Below, one piece after another: positions 52,400 to 61,071 of a stretch of 64,000 nucleotides of DNA; positions within the stretch are counted from its first letter, which is position 1; every line of letters begins with the position of its first letter. Made by a program: the position numbers and the translations under genes. Where the stretch lies: assembly GCA_044358015.1 (NCBI GenBank), contig JBIKOO010000006.1:1-64000 (forward strand), in the 5' to 3' direction. The notes under the pieces are model-generated. The model did not search any database. It was not told the origin of the DNA and worked only from the letters and a program-made list of their open reading frames with translations. The DNA is from Casp-actino8 sp044358015 (GTDB lineage: Bacteria; Actinomycetota; Acidimicrobiia; Acidimicrobiales; Ilumatobacteraceae).

Positions 52400-53104
52400 C
52401 TATTGAACAATTCGCACGCCGGAAATTCCGCCGTCAATGAGCAGTTCCATGCCAGTTGTGAAATTACTCGGCGAAGCCAAATAGAAAACCGCTTCAGCAA
52501 CTTCTTCGCATTCAACAAGGCGACCCATTGGTTGACGCTTGCGTAATGACTCCATTGTTTGACTTGGATCTGGCGTTGTCGCAACGAGTCGTTCGACCCA
52601 CGGGCTTGAGACAGTGCCTGGAGAAACGCAATTAACTCGAATGTTGTGTGCGATTTCATCTGCAGCCATGGCCTTAGTGAGAGAAAGGACGGCGCCTTTG
52701 GAAGCTGAGTACACGGCTCGCTCAACGAGACCAACAGTTGCGGCAATTGAACAGGTATTGACGATGAACCCAGATCCTTGTGTGCGCATGTGGGGGAGAA
52801 CTGCTCGCGACATATTGGCAATACCGAAAACATTGACTGCGAAAACACGCTGCCAGTCGTCGAGAGTTGAATCAACCACGTCACCAACGCTGCTAATACC
52901 AGCGTTGTTGCACAGCACATCGATGCGACCATGCTCGGCGATGACTTTGTCAATTGCATCGTGGCAATGTTGTGGTTGAGTGAGGTCAAAGCCATGAGCG
53001 AGGTCCAGCCCAACAACGATGTCTCCATCTTTGGCAAAGCGGTTACTCATAGCGGTGCCGATGCCTCCCGCCGAACCCGTTATTACGACAATGCGCTGCG
53101 TCAT
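52400..53104 (-). CDS. SDR, probable 2-keto-3-deoxy-L-fuconate dehydrogenase
   Basis: A 234-residue SDR that most likely oxidises 2-keto-3-deoxy-L-fuconate with NAD in the non-phosphorylating L-fucose pathway. Cofactor motif TGSAGGIGTAMSNRFAKDG near residue 8, NNAG (LCNNAGISSVG) near residue 67, catalytic Ser in NTCSIAATVG near residue 115 and Tyr/Lys in YSASKGAVL near residue 130; the ending FTTGMELLIDGGISGVRIVQ is typical of sugar-acid SDRs. It is divergent from the L-fuconate dehydratase gene, which acts just before it in the pathway. That context decides the call. AGGGAGG lies just before the ATG. Confidence 0.8.
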   Translation of the reverse strand: MTQRIVVITGSAGGIGTAMSNRFAKDGDIVVGLDLAHGFDLTQPQHCHDAIDKVIAEHGRIDVLCNNAGISSVGDVVDSTLDDWQRVFAVNVFGIANMSRAVLPHMRTQGSGFIVNTCSIAATVGLVERAVYSASKGAVLSLTKAMAADEIAHNIRVNCVSPGTVSSPWVERLVATTPDPSQTMESLRKRQPMGRLVECEEVAEAVFYLASPSNFTTGMELLIDGGISGVRIVQ

Positions 53105-53185
53105 GATGCCTCCCTAGTCGCCACCGAAACGAGCGAGTGATCTAAGTATTGTCCATATAGACGGCAATTGTTATGGTTGGCGGTA
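53105..53185. promoter_or_regulatory. Divergent promoter of the L-fucose cluster
   Basis: This 81-base spacer drives both arms of the cluster. It has a short palindrome GTC-CATATA-GAC at 53151-53162, resembling FCD-GntR-type operators, with the stretch TATTGTCCATATAGACGG around it. No regulator gene lies next to it. Confidence 0.4.
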
Positions 53186-54478
53186 ATGACCCGCATCCTG
53201 TCAGCCTCAACTCATGACCTTCGAGCCCGTACTTCGCGGACATTGGCAGGTTCAGATGCCAATCACCCCGATCCTGACTACTCGGCTGCGTATGTGATCT
53301 TGCATACCGATGGCCTTCATCAAGGCCATGGGATGACATTCACGATTGGCCAGGGCAACGAGCTGTGTTGTGCCGCGATCGAAGCATTGTCGACGTTGGT
53401 GGTGGGTCGCAATCTGTCGGACATCGTTGACAATATGGGTGCGTTTTGGCGACAGGTGACGAACCATTCGCAACTTCGATGGCTTGGTCCAGATAAAGGC
53501 GTTATTCATTTGGCAACAGCCGCGCTTGTCAATGCAGTTTGGGATCTATGGGCCAAAGAAAGCGGTGTTCCGGTTTGGAAATTGGTTTCTGATATGGAAC
53601 CAGCCCAATTCGTTGACTGCATCGATTTTCGATACCTGCGCGACGAGGTAGATGAAGTGCGCGCATTAGACATACTGACGAAGGCTCGAGTTGGTCAGAA
53701 ACAGCGACTAGCGCATCTAGAAGAAAATGGATACCCGGCGTACATCACATCGGCTGGGTGGCTTGGATATCCCGAAGAGAAGGTGCGCGACCTTTGTCGA
53801 AGTTCAATCGCCGATGGTTGGAACAGTTTTAAGACCAAAGTGGGTATTGATGTGGCATCAGATATGCGCCGCTGTGAAGTGATGCGAGAAGAAATCGGTG
53901 ATGGTCGTCAACTGATGGCGGACGCGAATCAGGTTTGGGATGTCAATCAAGCAATTGAGTGGAGTCATCAATTGCAGCCCTACGGTCTGCGCTGGATCGA
54001 AGAGCCAACTCACCCTGATGACATCTTGGGACATGCTGCCATCAGGCGAGGCGTGAAGCCCATTGGAGTTGCGACGGGAGAACACGCCGCTAATCGTTTG
54101 ATTTTCAAACAACTCCTCCAAGCCGAGGCGATTGACTACGCGCAAATTGACGCATGTCGTTTGGGTGGACTTAATGAGGTGCTAGCAGTTTTACTCTTGG
54201 CTGCTGCGAGAAACATTCCAGTCTGTCCTCATGCAGGTGGACTTGGTTTATGCGAATACGTACAGCACATTTCAATCATTGACTATCTAAGTGTTAGTGC
54301 ATCGCTTGAAGACCGAACCACTGAATACGCCTCACATCTGCATGAACATTTCGTTGATCCCATCCAAATGCGAAACGGTCACTATCTATTACCTCAAGCC
54401 CCGGGTTACTCAATTGAAATGAAGCAAGAGTCAATTGAAATGTTGAGTTACCCAAACGGCGCTGAGTGGCGTGACTAG
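53186..54478 (+). CDS. L-fuconate dehydratase
   Basis: A 430-residue enolase-superfamily enzyme that converts L-fuconate to 2-keto-3-deoxy-L-fuconate. The catalytic lysines are in WNSFKTKVGIDV (Lys-x-Lys, near residues 214-216), metal ligands in LMADANQVWDV (near 245) and RWIEEPTHPDDILG (near 270), and the catalytic His in CPHAGGLGLCEYVQH (near 347). The TFTIGQGNELCCAAIE stretch near the N-terminus is diagnostic of the L-fuconate dehydratase / ENOSF1 group. The ATG at 53186 is preferred over upstream TTG. The aldo-keto reductase follows after three bases. Confidence 0.9.
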   Translation: MTRILSASTHDLRARTSRTLAGSDANHPDPDYSAAYVILHTDGLHQGHGMTFTIGQGNELCCAAIEALSTLVVGRNLSDIVDNMGAFWRQVTNHSQLRWLGPDKGVIHLATAALVNAVWDLWAKESGVPVWKLVSDMEPAQFVDCIDFRYLRDEVDEVRALDILTKARVGQKQRLAHLEENGYPAYITSAGWLGYPEEKVRDLCRSSIADGWNSFKTKVGIDVASDMRRCEVMREEIGDGRQLMADANQVWDVNQAIEWSHQLQPYGLRWIEEPTHPDDILGHAAIRRGVKPIGVATGEHAANRLIFKQLLQAEAIDYAQIDACRLGGLNEVLAVLLLAAARNIPVCPHAGGLGLCEYVQHISIIDYLSVSASLEDRTTEYASHLHEHFVDPIQMRNGHYLLPQAPGYSIEMKQESIEMLSYPNGAEWRD

Positions 54479-54481
54479 TTC

Positions 54482-55432
54482 GTGAGCATCGAGACACGAC
54501 AACTTGGGCAACATGGACCTTCGGTGACACGAATTGGGCTTGGATGTGCCCCCTTTGGAAATCTGTTCACAGAAGTATCCGACGAAGATGTTCAAGCCAC
54601 AGTTGATACTGCATGGGAAGGTGGAGTTCGATTCTTTGATACTGCGCCGCTGTACGGTCACGGGTTGTCAGAGATTCGCTTGGGTAGGGCGTTGGCAAAA
54701 TATCCACGCGACGAATATGTGTTGGCAAGCAAAGTAGGGCGACTTTTGCGAGATCCAATCGAACAGATCTCACCTTCGATTTTTAGAAATGTTCCAAACC
54801 TTGAGCCCATTTTTGATTACAGCCGTGATGCGGTGCTGACCTCAATTGATGAAAGTCTGAAGCGTCTTAACGTTGATTATCTCGATGTTGTTCATGTTCA
54901 TGATCCAGATGACCATGAAGATTGGGCTATCAGCGAAGCCTTTCCTACTCTTGTGAAATTGCGAGATGAAGGCGTGATCAAAGCGGTCGGCTGTGGCATG
55001 AACCAGACAAGCGCGCTCGTTCGTTTTGTTCAAGAGGTTGATCTTGACTGTTTGCTGCTAGCGGGGCGATACACGGTGCTTGACAACGCATCGTCAAGCG
55101 AATTGTTGCACCTCTGCAGTGAAGCAAATATTGGAGTTGTACTTGGCGGAATTTTCAATAGTGGCCTTCTTGCTAATCCAGCAAAGAACAAAACCTTTGA
55201 CTACGTTGAAGCCACGCCCGGGATCCTTGAGAAAGCACAAGCTATTTCTGTGCTCGCACAATCTCATGGGGTTTCGCTGCCACAGGTAGCCGTGCAGTTC
55301 GGACTACGGCACCCCGCTGTTTCATCAATAGTGATTGGTGCTCGAACATCAAGTGAAATAAGCGAGGACATCGCTTTTGCTTTTCAAGCTGTCCCTGATG
55401 AATTTTGGGTTGATCTACTGACATTGAGTTAG
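54482..55432 (+). CDS. Aldo-keto reductase, probable L-fucose dehydrogenase
   Basis: A 316-residue TIM-barrel oxidoreductase of the D-threo-aldose 1-dehydrogenase / L-fucose dehydrogenase type, expected to oxidise L-fucose to its lactone with NAD(P). The AKR tetrad is visible: Asp and Tyr in FFDTAPLYGHGLSEIRLG (near residues 53 and 58), Lys in YVLASKVGRLL (near 85) and His in VVHVHDPDDHEDW (near 140). VIGARTSSEISEDI near the end binds the cofactor phosphate/adenosine. It begins with GTG three bases after the dehydratase stop. The lactonase of the pathway is not seen. Confidence 0.85.
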   Translation: MSIETRQLGQHGPSVTRIGLGCAPFGNLFTEVSDEDVQATVDTAWEGGVRFFDTAPLYGHGLSEIRLGRALAKYPRDEYVLASKVGRLLRDPIEQISPSIFRNVPNLEPIFDYSRDAVLTSIDESLKRLNVDYLDVVHVHDPDDHEDWAISEAFPTLVKLRDEGVIKAVGCGMNQTSALVRFVQEVDLDCLLLAGRYTVLDNASSSELLHLCSEANIGVVLGGIFNSGLLANPAKNKTFDYVEATPGILEKAQAISVLAQSHGVSLPQVAVQFGLRHPAVSSIVIGARTSSEISEDIAFAFQAVPDEFWVDLLTLS

Positions 55433-56010
55433 TGTCGCCACATATGTGGTCGGCCTTCTTCTTAAGCTTCGGCGTCATCTTCGTTGCCGAGTTGGGCGAC
55501 AAGAGCCAACTGATGGCGATGGCCTTCGCGGCTAGGTACAAACCGTGGCCGGTGTTGCTGGGAATTACCATCGCAACTGCGGTGACGCACGCGATCAGCG
55601 TAGGAATCGGTGCGGTAGTTGGCGCGCGTATCCCCACTGACACGATTGCGATCGTCGCTGGTATCGCCTTCTTAGTGTTTGCAGCCTGGACCTGGCGCGG
55701 TGATGAGTTAACCGAAGAAGAATCTCAAGCTGCGCAAAAGAACACGCGCAACGCGGTGGTCGCAGCCAGCATCGCGTTCTTTCTTGCAGAATTAGGCGAC
55801 AAGACGATGTTGGCGACCATCACGTTGGCGACCAAAGAAGGTGCCTTTGGTACGTGGTTGGGATCGACGCTGGGCATGGTGGCCGCCGATGCACTGGCGA
55901 TTTTGGTTGGCTATCACTTAGGTTCGCGTCTGCCTGAAAAGACAATTCGTTACGGTGCCTCAATACTTTTTGTCGTATTCGGAATTCTGTTGATTCTTCA
56001 GGGTGTTTAG
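55432..56010 (+). CDS. GDT1/TMEM165-family (UPF0016) transporter
   Basis: A 192-residue membrane protein with about six helices in two homologous halves, each carrying the Glu-x-Gly-Asp-Lys motif: AELGDKSQLMAM near residue 20 and AELGDKTMLATI near residue 120. The family exports Mn2+ (MneA-type in bacteria) or Ca2+. The GTG at 55432 shares a base with the previous stop (TAGTG), suggesting reinitiation; the ATG at 55444, four codons later, is also possible and has TAGTGT eight bases upstream. No link to fucose use is evident. Confidence 0.85.
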   Translation: MSPHMWSAFFLSFGVIFVAELGDKSQLMAMAFAARYKPWPVLLGITIATAVTHAISVGIGAVVGARIPTDTIAIVAGIAFLVFAAWTWRGDELTEEESQAAQKNTRNAVVAASIAFFLAELGDKTMLATITLATKEGAFGTWLGSTLGMVAADALAILVGYHLGSRLPEKTIRYGASILFVVFGILLILQGV

Positions 56011-56018
56011 TTGTTTGC

Positions 56019-56450
56019 CTAGATGTGAACGATGTTGACGTTTTCTTTGGACAGGCTGTTTCTAAAATCCTTGACGTCACTTGTGATGATGACGACTTCG
56101 GCATCCGACAAAGTCGCGATTGCTGCGATATGAGCATCGGCGACTGAAAGAAATGAAAATTCATTGCGAAGTTCAGCCGCTCGGTCGGCGTACGTTGAGT
56201 CAAGTACATGATCTTGGTTGACGATGCGGTTCACGAATGATGCTTTCGGCTCTTCTCGATTGATGATTGCTTCAACACGAACGGTCGTTGGGACAATGAG
56301 TGACACGCGTGAACCTTGTTCGAGGTGTTGCCGGTATCTCTCAATGAGAGCCAACAGACGACGGTGTTTCGTATGGGCTTGATTACTCAGTGCTTGAATC
56401 GCTTCGTTGTCTAAAACGATGATGCTCGCTGGCTTAACAAAGTTCTTCAT
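56019..56450 (-). CDS. PIN-domain toxin (VapC-like)
   Basis: A 143-residue PIN-domain ribonuclease. Acidic active-site residues are in IIVLDNEAIQAL (Asp/Glu, near residue 14), RVEAIINREE (Glu, near 59), SVADAHIAAIA (Asp, near 106) and TSDVKDF (Asp, near 127). Such toxins cut tRNA or rRNA when not held by an antitoxin. It overlaps the antitoxin-like gene by four bases, so both are translated together. Confidence 0.82.
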   Translation of the reverse strand: MKNFVKPASIIVLDNEAIQALSNQAHTKHRRLLALIERYRQHLEQGSRVSLIVPTTVRVEAIINREEPKASFVNRIVNQDHVLDSTYADRAAELRNEFSFLSVADAHIAAIATLSDAEVVIITSDVKDFRNSLSKENVNIVHI

Positions 56451-56866
56451 GAGCGCGTCTGAAAAAAGCTCTGCGCATCGGCCCAGACAAGAACATCAGT
56501 TGGGGAGGGATGTTGTTGAACGCTGACAATGTCTTGAGCGGCTTGGGCGATGACGTCAGGCTGATCTCGTAAACGATGATTTGTGAGGTCTGCTTCAGCT
56601 TGCGCGAGTTCTGTCAACGAGGGACGTGAATCTGGATAGTTGGTGTAGTGCTCGTCGAGCGCACCTCGGATTAATAGTGCTCGCAACTGTTGGCGTAAGC
56701 CGTCAACCGTGAGAGTGGTGGTACTTGGCGCCAAGTTCAGTTCGTCGGTCGCGATCATGGCAGCGTTGCGCAGATTGACCGGAATTCGCATTGAAGTGTT
56801 CACCGTCTGGGTTTGATCGGCAAGGAGCAATGAAGCGATTTGGTCGAGTGCTGCTGACTGATTCAT
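56447..56866 (-). CDS. Antitoxin partner of the PIN toxin
   Basis: A 139-residue protein lying just upstream of, and overlapping, the PIN gene; order and coupling fit an antitoxin. Residues about 23-75 (VNTSMRIPVNLRNAAMIATD then VDGLRQQLRALLIRG) look like a ribbon-helix-helix module: a strand with alternating hydrophobic residues followed by two helices. The C-terminal half, with repeated Asp/Gln and Trp near the end, would bind the toxin. A perfect palindrome lies eight bases before its ATG, and TACATT is six bases upstream, so it probably represses its own promoter. Confidence 0.68.
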   Translation of the reverse strand: MNQSAALDQIASLLLADQTQTVNTSMRIPVNLRNAAMIATDELNLAPSTTTLTVDGLRQQLRALLIRGALDEHYTNYPDSRPSLTELAQAEADLTNHRLRDQPDVIAQAAQDIVSVQQHPSPTDVLVWADAQSFFQTRS

Positions 56867-56873
56867 ATTTTGA

Positions 56874-56897
56874 ATGTACCACGATCATGTGGTACAT
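56874..56897. promoter_or_regulatory. Probable autoregulatory operator of the toxin-antitoxin pair
   Basis: ATGTACCAC and GTGGTACAT form a perfect nine-base inverted repeat with a six-base spacer (GATCAT). It overlaps the -10 hexamer TACATT (56873-56878 on the minus strand), six bases before the antitoxin ATG, where an autorepressing antitoxin would bind. Confidence 0.7.
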
Positions 56898-56920
56898 AAA
56901 TTTAAAGGGGCGGTTGCGAG

Positions 56921-57523
56921 TCAACCCAGTAGGTCTTCGGCGGCTTGACGTACTTGCCAGTCTCGGTCTTCGAGGGCGGCTTTGAGTGCAGTCTCAACTT
57001 CGGGCGAATCAAAGGGCGCCAAAGCCAGCACTGCACGTCGGCGGATTGCGGGTTTGTCTTGGCACGCACTCAAGATGGCGGGAAGACCTGACTCATCACC
57101 GATTGCCCCGAGGGCCGCGACTGCGGCTTCGCGAACTAACGCATCATCGTGATGAAGGACGAGTCGGGTTAATTCGTTGATGATTTCGGGGCGCCCACTT
57201 TCATGTTCGCCACACGCCCAGGCCGCCATTTCAACGACCTGATGATCGGCATCTTGAAGCGAGGGGACTAAATCAAAAGCAGGAAATAGTGCTGCAAGTT
57301 CAGCTACGCGAATGCGGACCCGTGAATCAACATCCTGCGAAAAAGTCTCAAGAACTTTAACATTTAATTGATCAATGCGTGCCATTGCGCCAAGCGCGGT
57401 CTCACGAATAGAACCATGTTCGTGCATGAGTGACTTGGTGATTAGATCAACATCTCCGCTATGCCCAGCGATGACAATCGCTCGACGCAGTTCGGCGATT
57501 TCGGGACTGTCGGAAGCGCTCAC
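56921..57523 (-). CDS. HEAT-repeat protein
   Basis: A 200-residue all-helical protein of about five HEAT repeats. The repeat consensus is seen in SIRETALGAMARID, SRVRIRVAELAAL, HQVVEMAAWACGEHES, ALVREAAVAALGAIGDESGL, KPAIRRRAVLALAPFDSPEV and WQVRQAAEDLLG. Such scaffolds bind proteins or act with lyases; there is no catalytic motif here. The GTG start overlaps the stop of the gene above it by four bases. Confidence 0.82.
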   Translation of the reverse strand: MSASDSPEIAELRRAIVIAGHSGDVDLITKSLMHEHGSIRETALGAMARIDQLNVKVLETFSQDVDSRVRIRVAELAALFPAFDLVPSLQDADHQVVEMAAWACGEHESGRPEIINELTRLVLHHDDALVREAAVAALGAIGDESGLPAILSACQDKPAIRRRAVLALAPFDSPEVETALKAALEDRDWQVRQAAEDLLG

Positions 57524-57861
57524 AGTCTTGAAATGACATTCGTAACGATGAAGGACAAAGCGGTGGCGATCACAATGGCCGCCACAATTCCGCCAACTAA
57601 AGCGATTGCTCCGAGCCCCGTGGCATCTAAAACCTTTCGCGCGATCGTTTCGGAGAGATCAGGTGCAGCGGTGTTCAAGGGGTTTGATTCATCCAAAAGT
57701 CGTTGAGCAGACTGTCGTTGATCAGATTGTCGAGACTGCTGTTCGGCGCGTGGCGGATGCGGAAAATTTCTGGCAGGCTTGCGCCACCCGATGACAAGAA
57801 GTGCCAACATGGCTAAGCCGGCAATGATGCCTAGGCGGGTGGAGATTTCAGTGAGTGACAC
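57520..57861 (-). CDS. Small membrane protein of unknown function
   Basis: A 113-residue protein with two transmembrane helices (residues about 9-27, IIAGLAMLALLVIGW, and about 83-108, AIALVGGIVAAIVIATALSF) separated by a Gln/Arg/Ser-rich loop (EQQSRQSDQRQSAQR). I recognise no family. It begins with GTG at 57861, which lies within the first bases of the divergent Lon-like gene (GTG at 57851). TACCTT lies ten bases before the GTG. Confidence 0.65.
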   Translation of the reverse strand: MSLTEISTRLGIIAGLAMLALLVIGWRKPARNFPHPPRAEQQSRQSDQRQSAQRLLDESNPLNTAAPDLSETIARKVLDATGLGAIALVGGIVAAIVIATALSFIVTNVISRL

Positions 57862-59008
57862 GCAGACAGAAAAGGTAGTCGCCCAACGGGTCGTTCCACC
57901 GTCGTTACGCGCTCAAGTTGTCGCAATCCCGTTTGTGACCATCGCGTTTATCTTGATAGTGACCGTTCTTGTTGCCATGGTCTGGCCCATGCAGAGGTAC
58001 GAAACAGCGCCAGGACGGGCTGAATTCGTGGGATCGCGGCTGAGCGTTGCGGGTGACCAGGTGGTTGTGTATCCGCCCGAGCGCGGAGTCCGTTTTGTGA
58101 CGGCATTAGGAACTGAACTGAATCCGTTACAAGCATTTATGGGCTGGGTTGACCCATTTGTGAATGTCCTCACGTGCGAAGAGCGTTTCGGTGACTGTAA
58201 TCCCACCCAAAGTCGAGAAATTCAACTTGGGGCCATGGCCAATGCCAAGGAGATCGCGGCATATGTGGCCTTGTCGTACCTTGGTTTTGACACAACTTTT
58301 CAAGAAGGCCCTGCTCAAGTAGCAGGTTTTGACCCCTCAGTGTGTCCAGAAGAGGCTCCTTCGCAACGGGCGTGCAAGGTTCTTGCGGTGGGAGATGTGA
58401 TCACTTCAATTGACGTTGGGGACGGTCCGATCGAGGTTGATGTCATATCAAAGCTGTCCGAAGCGCTCAAAAATGCTCAAGCAGGCGATATCGCCACCCT
58501 TGAGGTGACCCCGCTGACCAACAACGGACCAGGCACAACCAAAAGTGTTGATGTTGAGCTGATTCAGAGTCCGGACGATGCCTCCCGGACGCTCATTGGC
58601 TTCAGCGCTCGCGATACAAGAACTGTGCAGTTACCTTTCAATGTCAATTTTGATACCGATGACATTGGTGGCCCTTCGGCGGGCTTGTCGTTCACCGTGG
58701 CCCTAATTGACAGTTTGACCAAAGGCGAACTCGTCCCTTCTCAAGGAGTGGCAGTGACGGGGACGATTCAAGACGATGGGTCAGTGGGGGCCATTGGTGC
58801 TTTGGTGCAAAAATCGATTGCGGTCAAAAAATCTGGAGCCGAAATATTCTTGGTTCCTACTGCGCAAGGTCCCGATGACATTGCCGCTGCTCAAGCCGCA
58901 GTGGGCAATGCGGTCAAAATCGTGCCGGTCGCAACACTGGGAGAGGCCTTAGAGGCGCTCGTGAAGTACGGCGGGGAGCCCGGCATCTCGCCAGTCAAGC
59001 AGGGGTGA
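57851..59008 (+). CDS. Membrane-bound Lon/PDZ-type serine protease (YlbL-like)
   Basis: A 385-residue protein: one N-terminal transmembrane helix (about 22-46, VAIPFVTIAFILIVTVLVAMV), an extracytoplasmic region with a PDZ-like module near residues 175-235 (VLAVGDVITSIDVGDGPI), and a Lon S16 proteolytic domain with the catalytic Ser in DDIGGPSAGLSFTVA (near residue 280) and Lys in IGALVQKSIAVKKSG (near 325). The AAA part of classical Lon is absent, as in YlbL. The GTG at 57851 has GGAG seven bases upstream. Its start overlaps the divergent gene's start. Confidence 0.85.
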   Translation: MSDTQTEKVVAQRVVPPSLRAQVVAIPFVTIAFILIVTVLVAMVWPMQRYETAPGRAEFVGSRLSVAGDQVVVYPPERGVRFVTALGTELNPLQAFMGWVDPFVNVLTCEERFGDCNPTQSREIQLGAMANAKEIAAYVALSYLGFDTTFQEGPAQVAGFDPSVCPEEAPSQRACKVLAVGDVITSIDVGDGPIEVDVISKLSEALKNAQAGDIATLEVTPLTNNGPGTTKSVDVELIQSPDDASRTLIGFSARDTRTVQLPFNVNFDTDDIGGPSAGLSFTVALIDSLTKGELVPSQGVAVTGTIQDDGSVGAIGALVQKSIAVKKSGAEIFLVPTAQGPDDIAAAQAAVGNAVKIVPVATLGEALEALVKYGGEPGISPVKQG

Positions 59009-59079
59009 AGTGACAAGCATTTTGGGTAAAACCCCTGATTGCCACCCTTTATCCACAGATATTTCGTACTCTCTCCTAA

Positions 59080-61053
59080 ATGGCTATCTCTTTTTCGCGA
59101 CCCGACCCCTCGTCGCCAACCGCCGTTGCCGGCGCCACCTTCCCCTCGTCTCGCCGTGGTTTTGACCAAAACGAAGTTCGCGACTTTTTGCGGATGGTTT
59201 CGGCTGAACTCTCGCGGCAGCAAGAACGCATCACTTTCCTTGAGCGCGAACTACTGAATTCTCAACAAGCCGTACCAGCACCGCCGATCGAACTGAATGA
59301 AGAAACGATCACTGAACTTCTGGGCGAAGAAACTGCACGCATTGTTCAGGCCGCTCGCGAAGCAGCCGGCAAGATCAAGGTTCGGTCAGAAGAAACTGCA
59401 ACGCGACTTGTGCGCGAAGCCACCGACGAGGCCGCTCGAATTCGGGAAGATGCCGAACTTGAAGCAGCTCGTGTTCGGCAAGATGCCACGTCAGATGCTG
59501 AAGCCGAGATCTTGATGGCTAAGCAACAGGGTCGTGACATGGTGAATGAAGCACGTGCTTATCGTGAACGTGTTTTGGCCGACGTTGCACGCCGTCGTGA
59601 ATTGGCACGTGAACAAATTGAAGATTTGATGCACGGCCGTGACCGCATTGTGCAGGTATTTGATCGTGCACGCATTGCAACCGAAGATGTGTTGCGCGAA
59701 CTTGATGATGTCGCAGAAGAACCAAGCGAATTTGTCAATCTGGCCCCGACTACTGGTCCGATTCCCATCATTGTTCAGGCCGATGAAATTGAAGCCCGTG
59801 AAGCAGTGCGTCCCGCAGTTTCATCAGCGCCGGCCTTTGCCCCGTACGATCAGGACGAAGATGTTGCAGTGATGGCTGCCGAAGTGGTGATTGACCGCTC
59901 TGCCTTGATTGAAGACGTTGTCATCACTGAACTAGCAGTCAATGAACAGCCAGTCACTGAACAAATCATTGTTGAAGAAGTAGTTGTTGACGTTCCAGCA
60001 GTCACCGACATTTCAGTGATTGAAGACGATGCCCCCATCGCACCAGTCGTCGAACTGGTTGTTGAAGCACCCGTTTCGAATGTTGTACCGCTATTTGCCC
60101 GTCAAGAAACACCAGCAGTTGTTGAAAATACTGTTGACATTGATAGTGAGCTAGACGATGACGAAGATGATGAGAATGACCCTCCGCTTGTCATCGTTGA
60201 ACAAAAAGCCAAGGTAGTTGTACCGCCAGCTGATGACATCTTTGCCAAGTTGCGCCGTTCTGGCGCCGAGTCGATTGCCAAAGAAGTCGCAACGACTCAA
60301 GTAAAAAAGACTGAGCCGAAAAAGAAGGCGGTTGACAAAGTTGTTGAACCAATCGTAGAAACCGTTGTGGTGCCAGAAGTTGAAGAGGTTGCGGTTGCAA
60401 CCCCGTTTGAACTTCGAGATGCTGCTTTGGCTCCCGTGATTGCTGCAATGTCGCGTAAGTTGAAGCGAGTTCTTGCTGATGAACAAAATGAAGTTCTTGA
60501 TATTTTGCGTGGGAAACTTTCGGTGAAAACGCTTGACGCAATTGTTGGTCCCAAAGCCGAACATTCAGCGCGCATGATCGAAGCGCTTGAGGCTTCCTTG
60601 AAGGCGGGGGCGTTGGCTGGCGCAAAGTCTTTGTCTGATGCCTCTGATAAAGAACTTCAGAAAATGGTCGCGACTCAAATGGCAGCAATCAATGAATACG
60701 TCATCGCAACGGTGGTCGTACCTTTGCGTGAACGTTTAAGTCGCAGCATTTCACAAGCATCAGGTGATAACGCCGAACTCACTTCGCTTGTTCGTGTGGT
60801 TTATCGCGAGTGGAAGAATCAGCATGTTGACACTCAGGTTGACAACATTGCGCAGACTTCATTTGGGCGCGGTGCCTTTGCTGCGCTGACCCCTGGTACG
60901 AAAGTTTGCTGGAAGGTCGATCCGAATGGTCCCGCCTGTGCGGACGCGGAAGATAACTCTCTTGCAGGATTTGTGGTTGCCGGTGATGCTTTCCCCACGG
61001 GGCACACTCATGCGCCAGCGCATGCTGGGTGCCGCTGTGCACTTGTTCAGTAA
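59080..61053 (+). CDS. DivIVA-domain coiled-coil protein with C-terminal Cys/His motif
   Basis: A 657-residue protein. The N-terminus has a DivIVA-type domain (RRGFDQNEVRDFLRMVSAEL, residues about 27-46), which binds membrane curvature or wall-growth machinery. A long Ala/Glu/Arg coiled coil runs from about 70 to 220, then an acidic Val/Glu-rich low-complexity region (about 230-430). The C-terminal ~50 residues have regularly spaced Cys and His: CWKVDPNGPACADAEDN, then PTGHTHAPAHAGCRC, resembling the phage Mu F / SPP1 gp7 minor head protein tail. TACTCT lies seven bases before the ATG. Confidence 0.75.
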   Translation: MAISFSRPDPSSPTAVAGATFPSSRRGFDQNEVRDFLRMVSAELSRQQERITFLERELLNSQQAVPAPPIELNEETITELLGEETARIVQAAREAAGKIKVRSEETATRLVREATDEAARIREDAELEAARVRQDATSDAEAEILMAKQQGRDMVNEARAYRERVLADVARRRELAREQIEDLMHGRDRIVQVFDRARIATEDVLRELDDVAEEPSEFVNLAPTTGPIPIIVQADEIEAREAVRPAVSSAPAFAPYDQDEDVAVMAAEVVIDRSALIEDVVITELAVNEQPVTEQIIVEEVVVDVPAVTDISVIEDDAPIAPVVELVVEAPVSNVVPLFARQETPAVVENTVDIDSELDDDEDDENDPPLVIVEQKAKVVVPPADDIFAKLRRSGAESIAKEVATTQVKKTEPKKKAVDKVVEPIVETVVVPEVEEVAVATPFELRDAALAPVIAAMSRKLKRVLADEQNEVLDILRGKLSVKTLDAIVGPKAEHSARMIEALEASLKAGALAGAKSLSDASDKELQKMVATQMAAINEYVIATVVVPLRERLSRSISQASGDNAELTSLVRVVYREWKNQHVDTQVDNIAQTSFGRGAFAALTPGTKVCWKVDPNGPACADAEDNSLAGFVVAGDAFPTGHTHAPAHAGCRCALVQ

Positions 61054-61071
61054 CACAACTAGTCTCAGTCT

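Noticed and set aside
52396..53037. A 213-codon minus-strand frame inside the fucose SDR gene
   Set aside because: It overlaps the SDR frame almost entirely and lacks any motif; the SDR has cofactor and catalytic residues.
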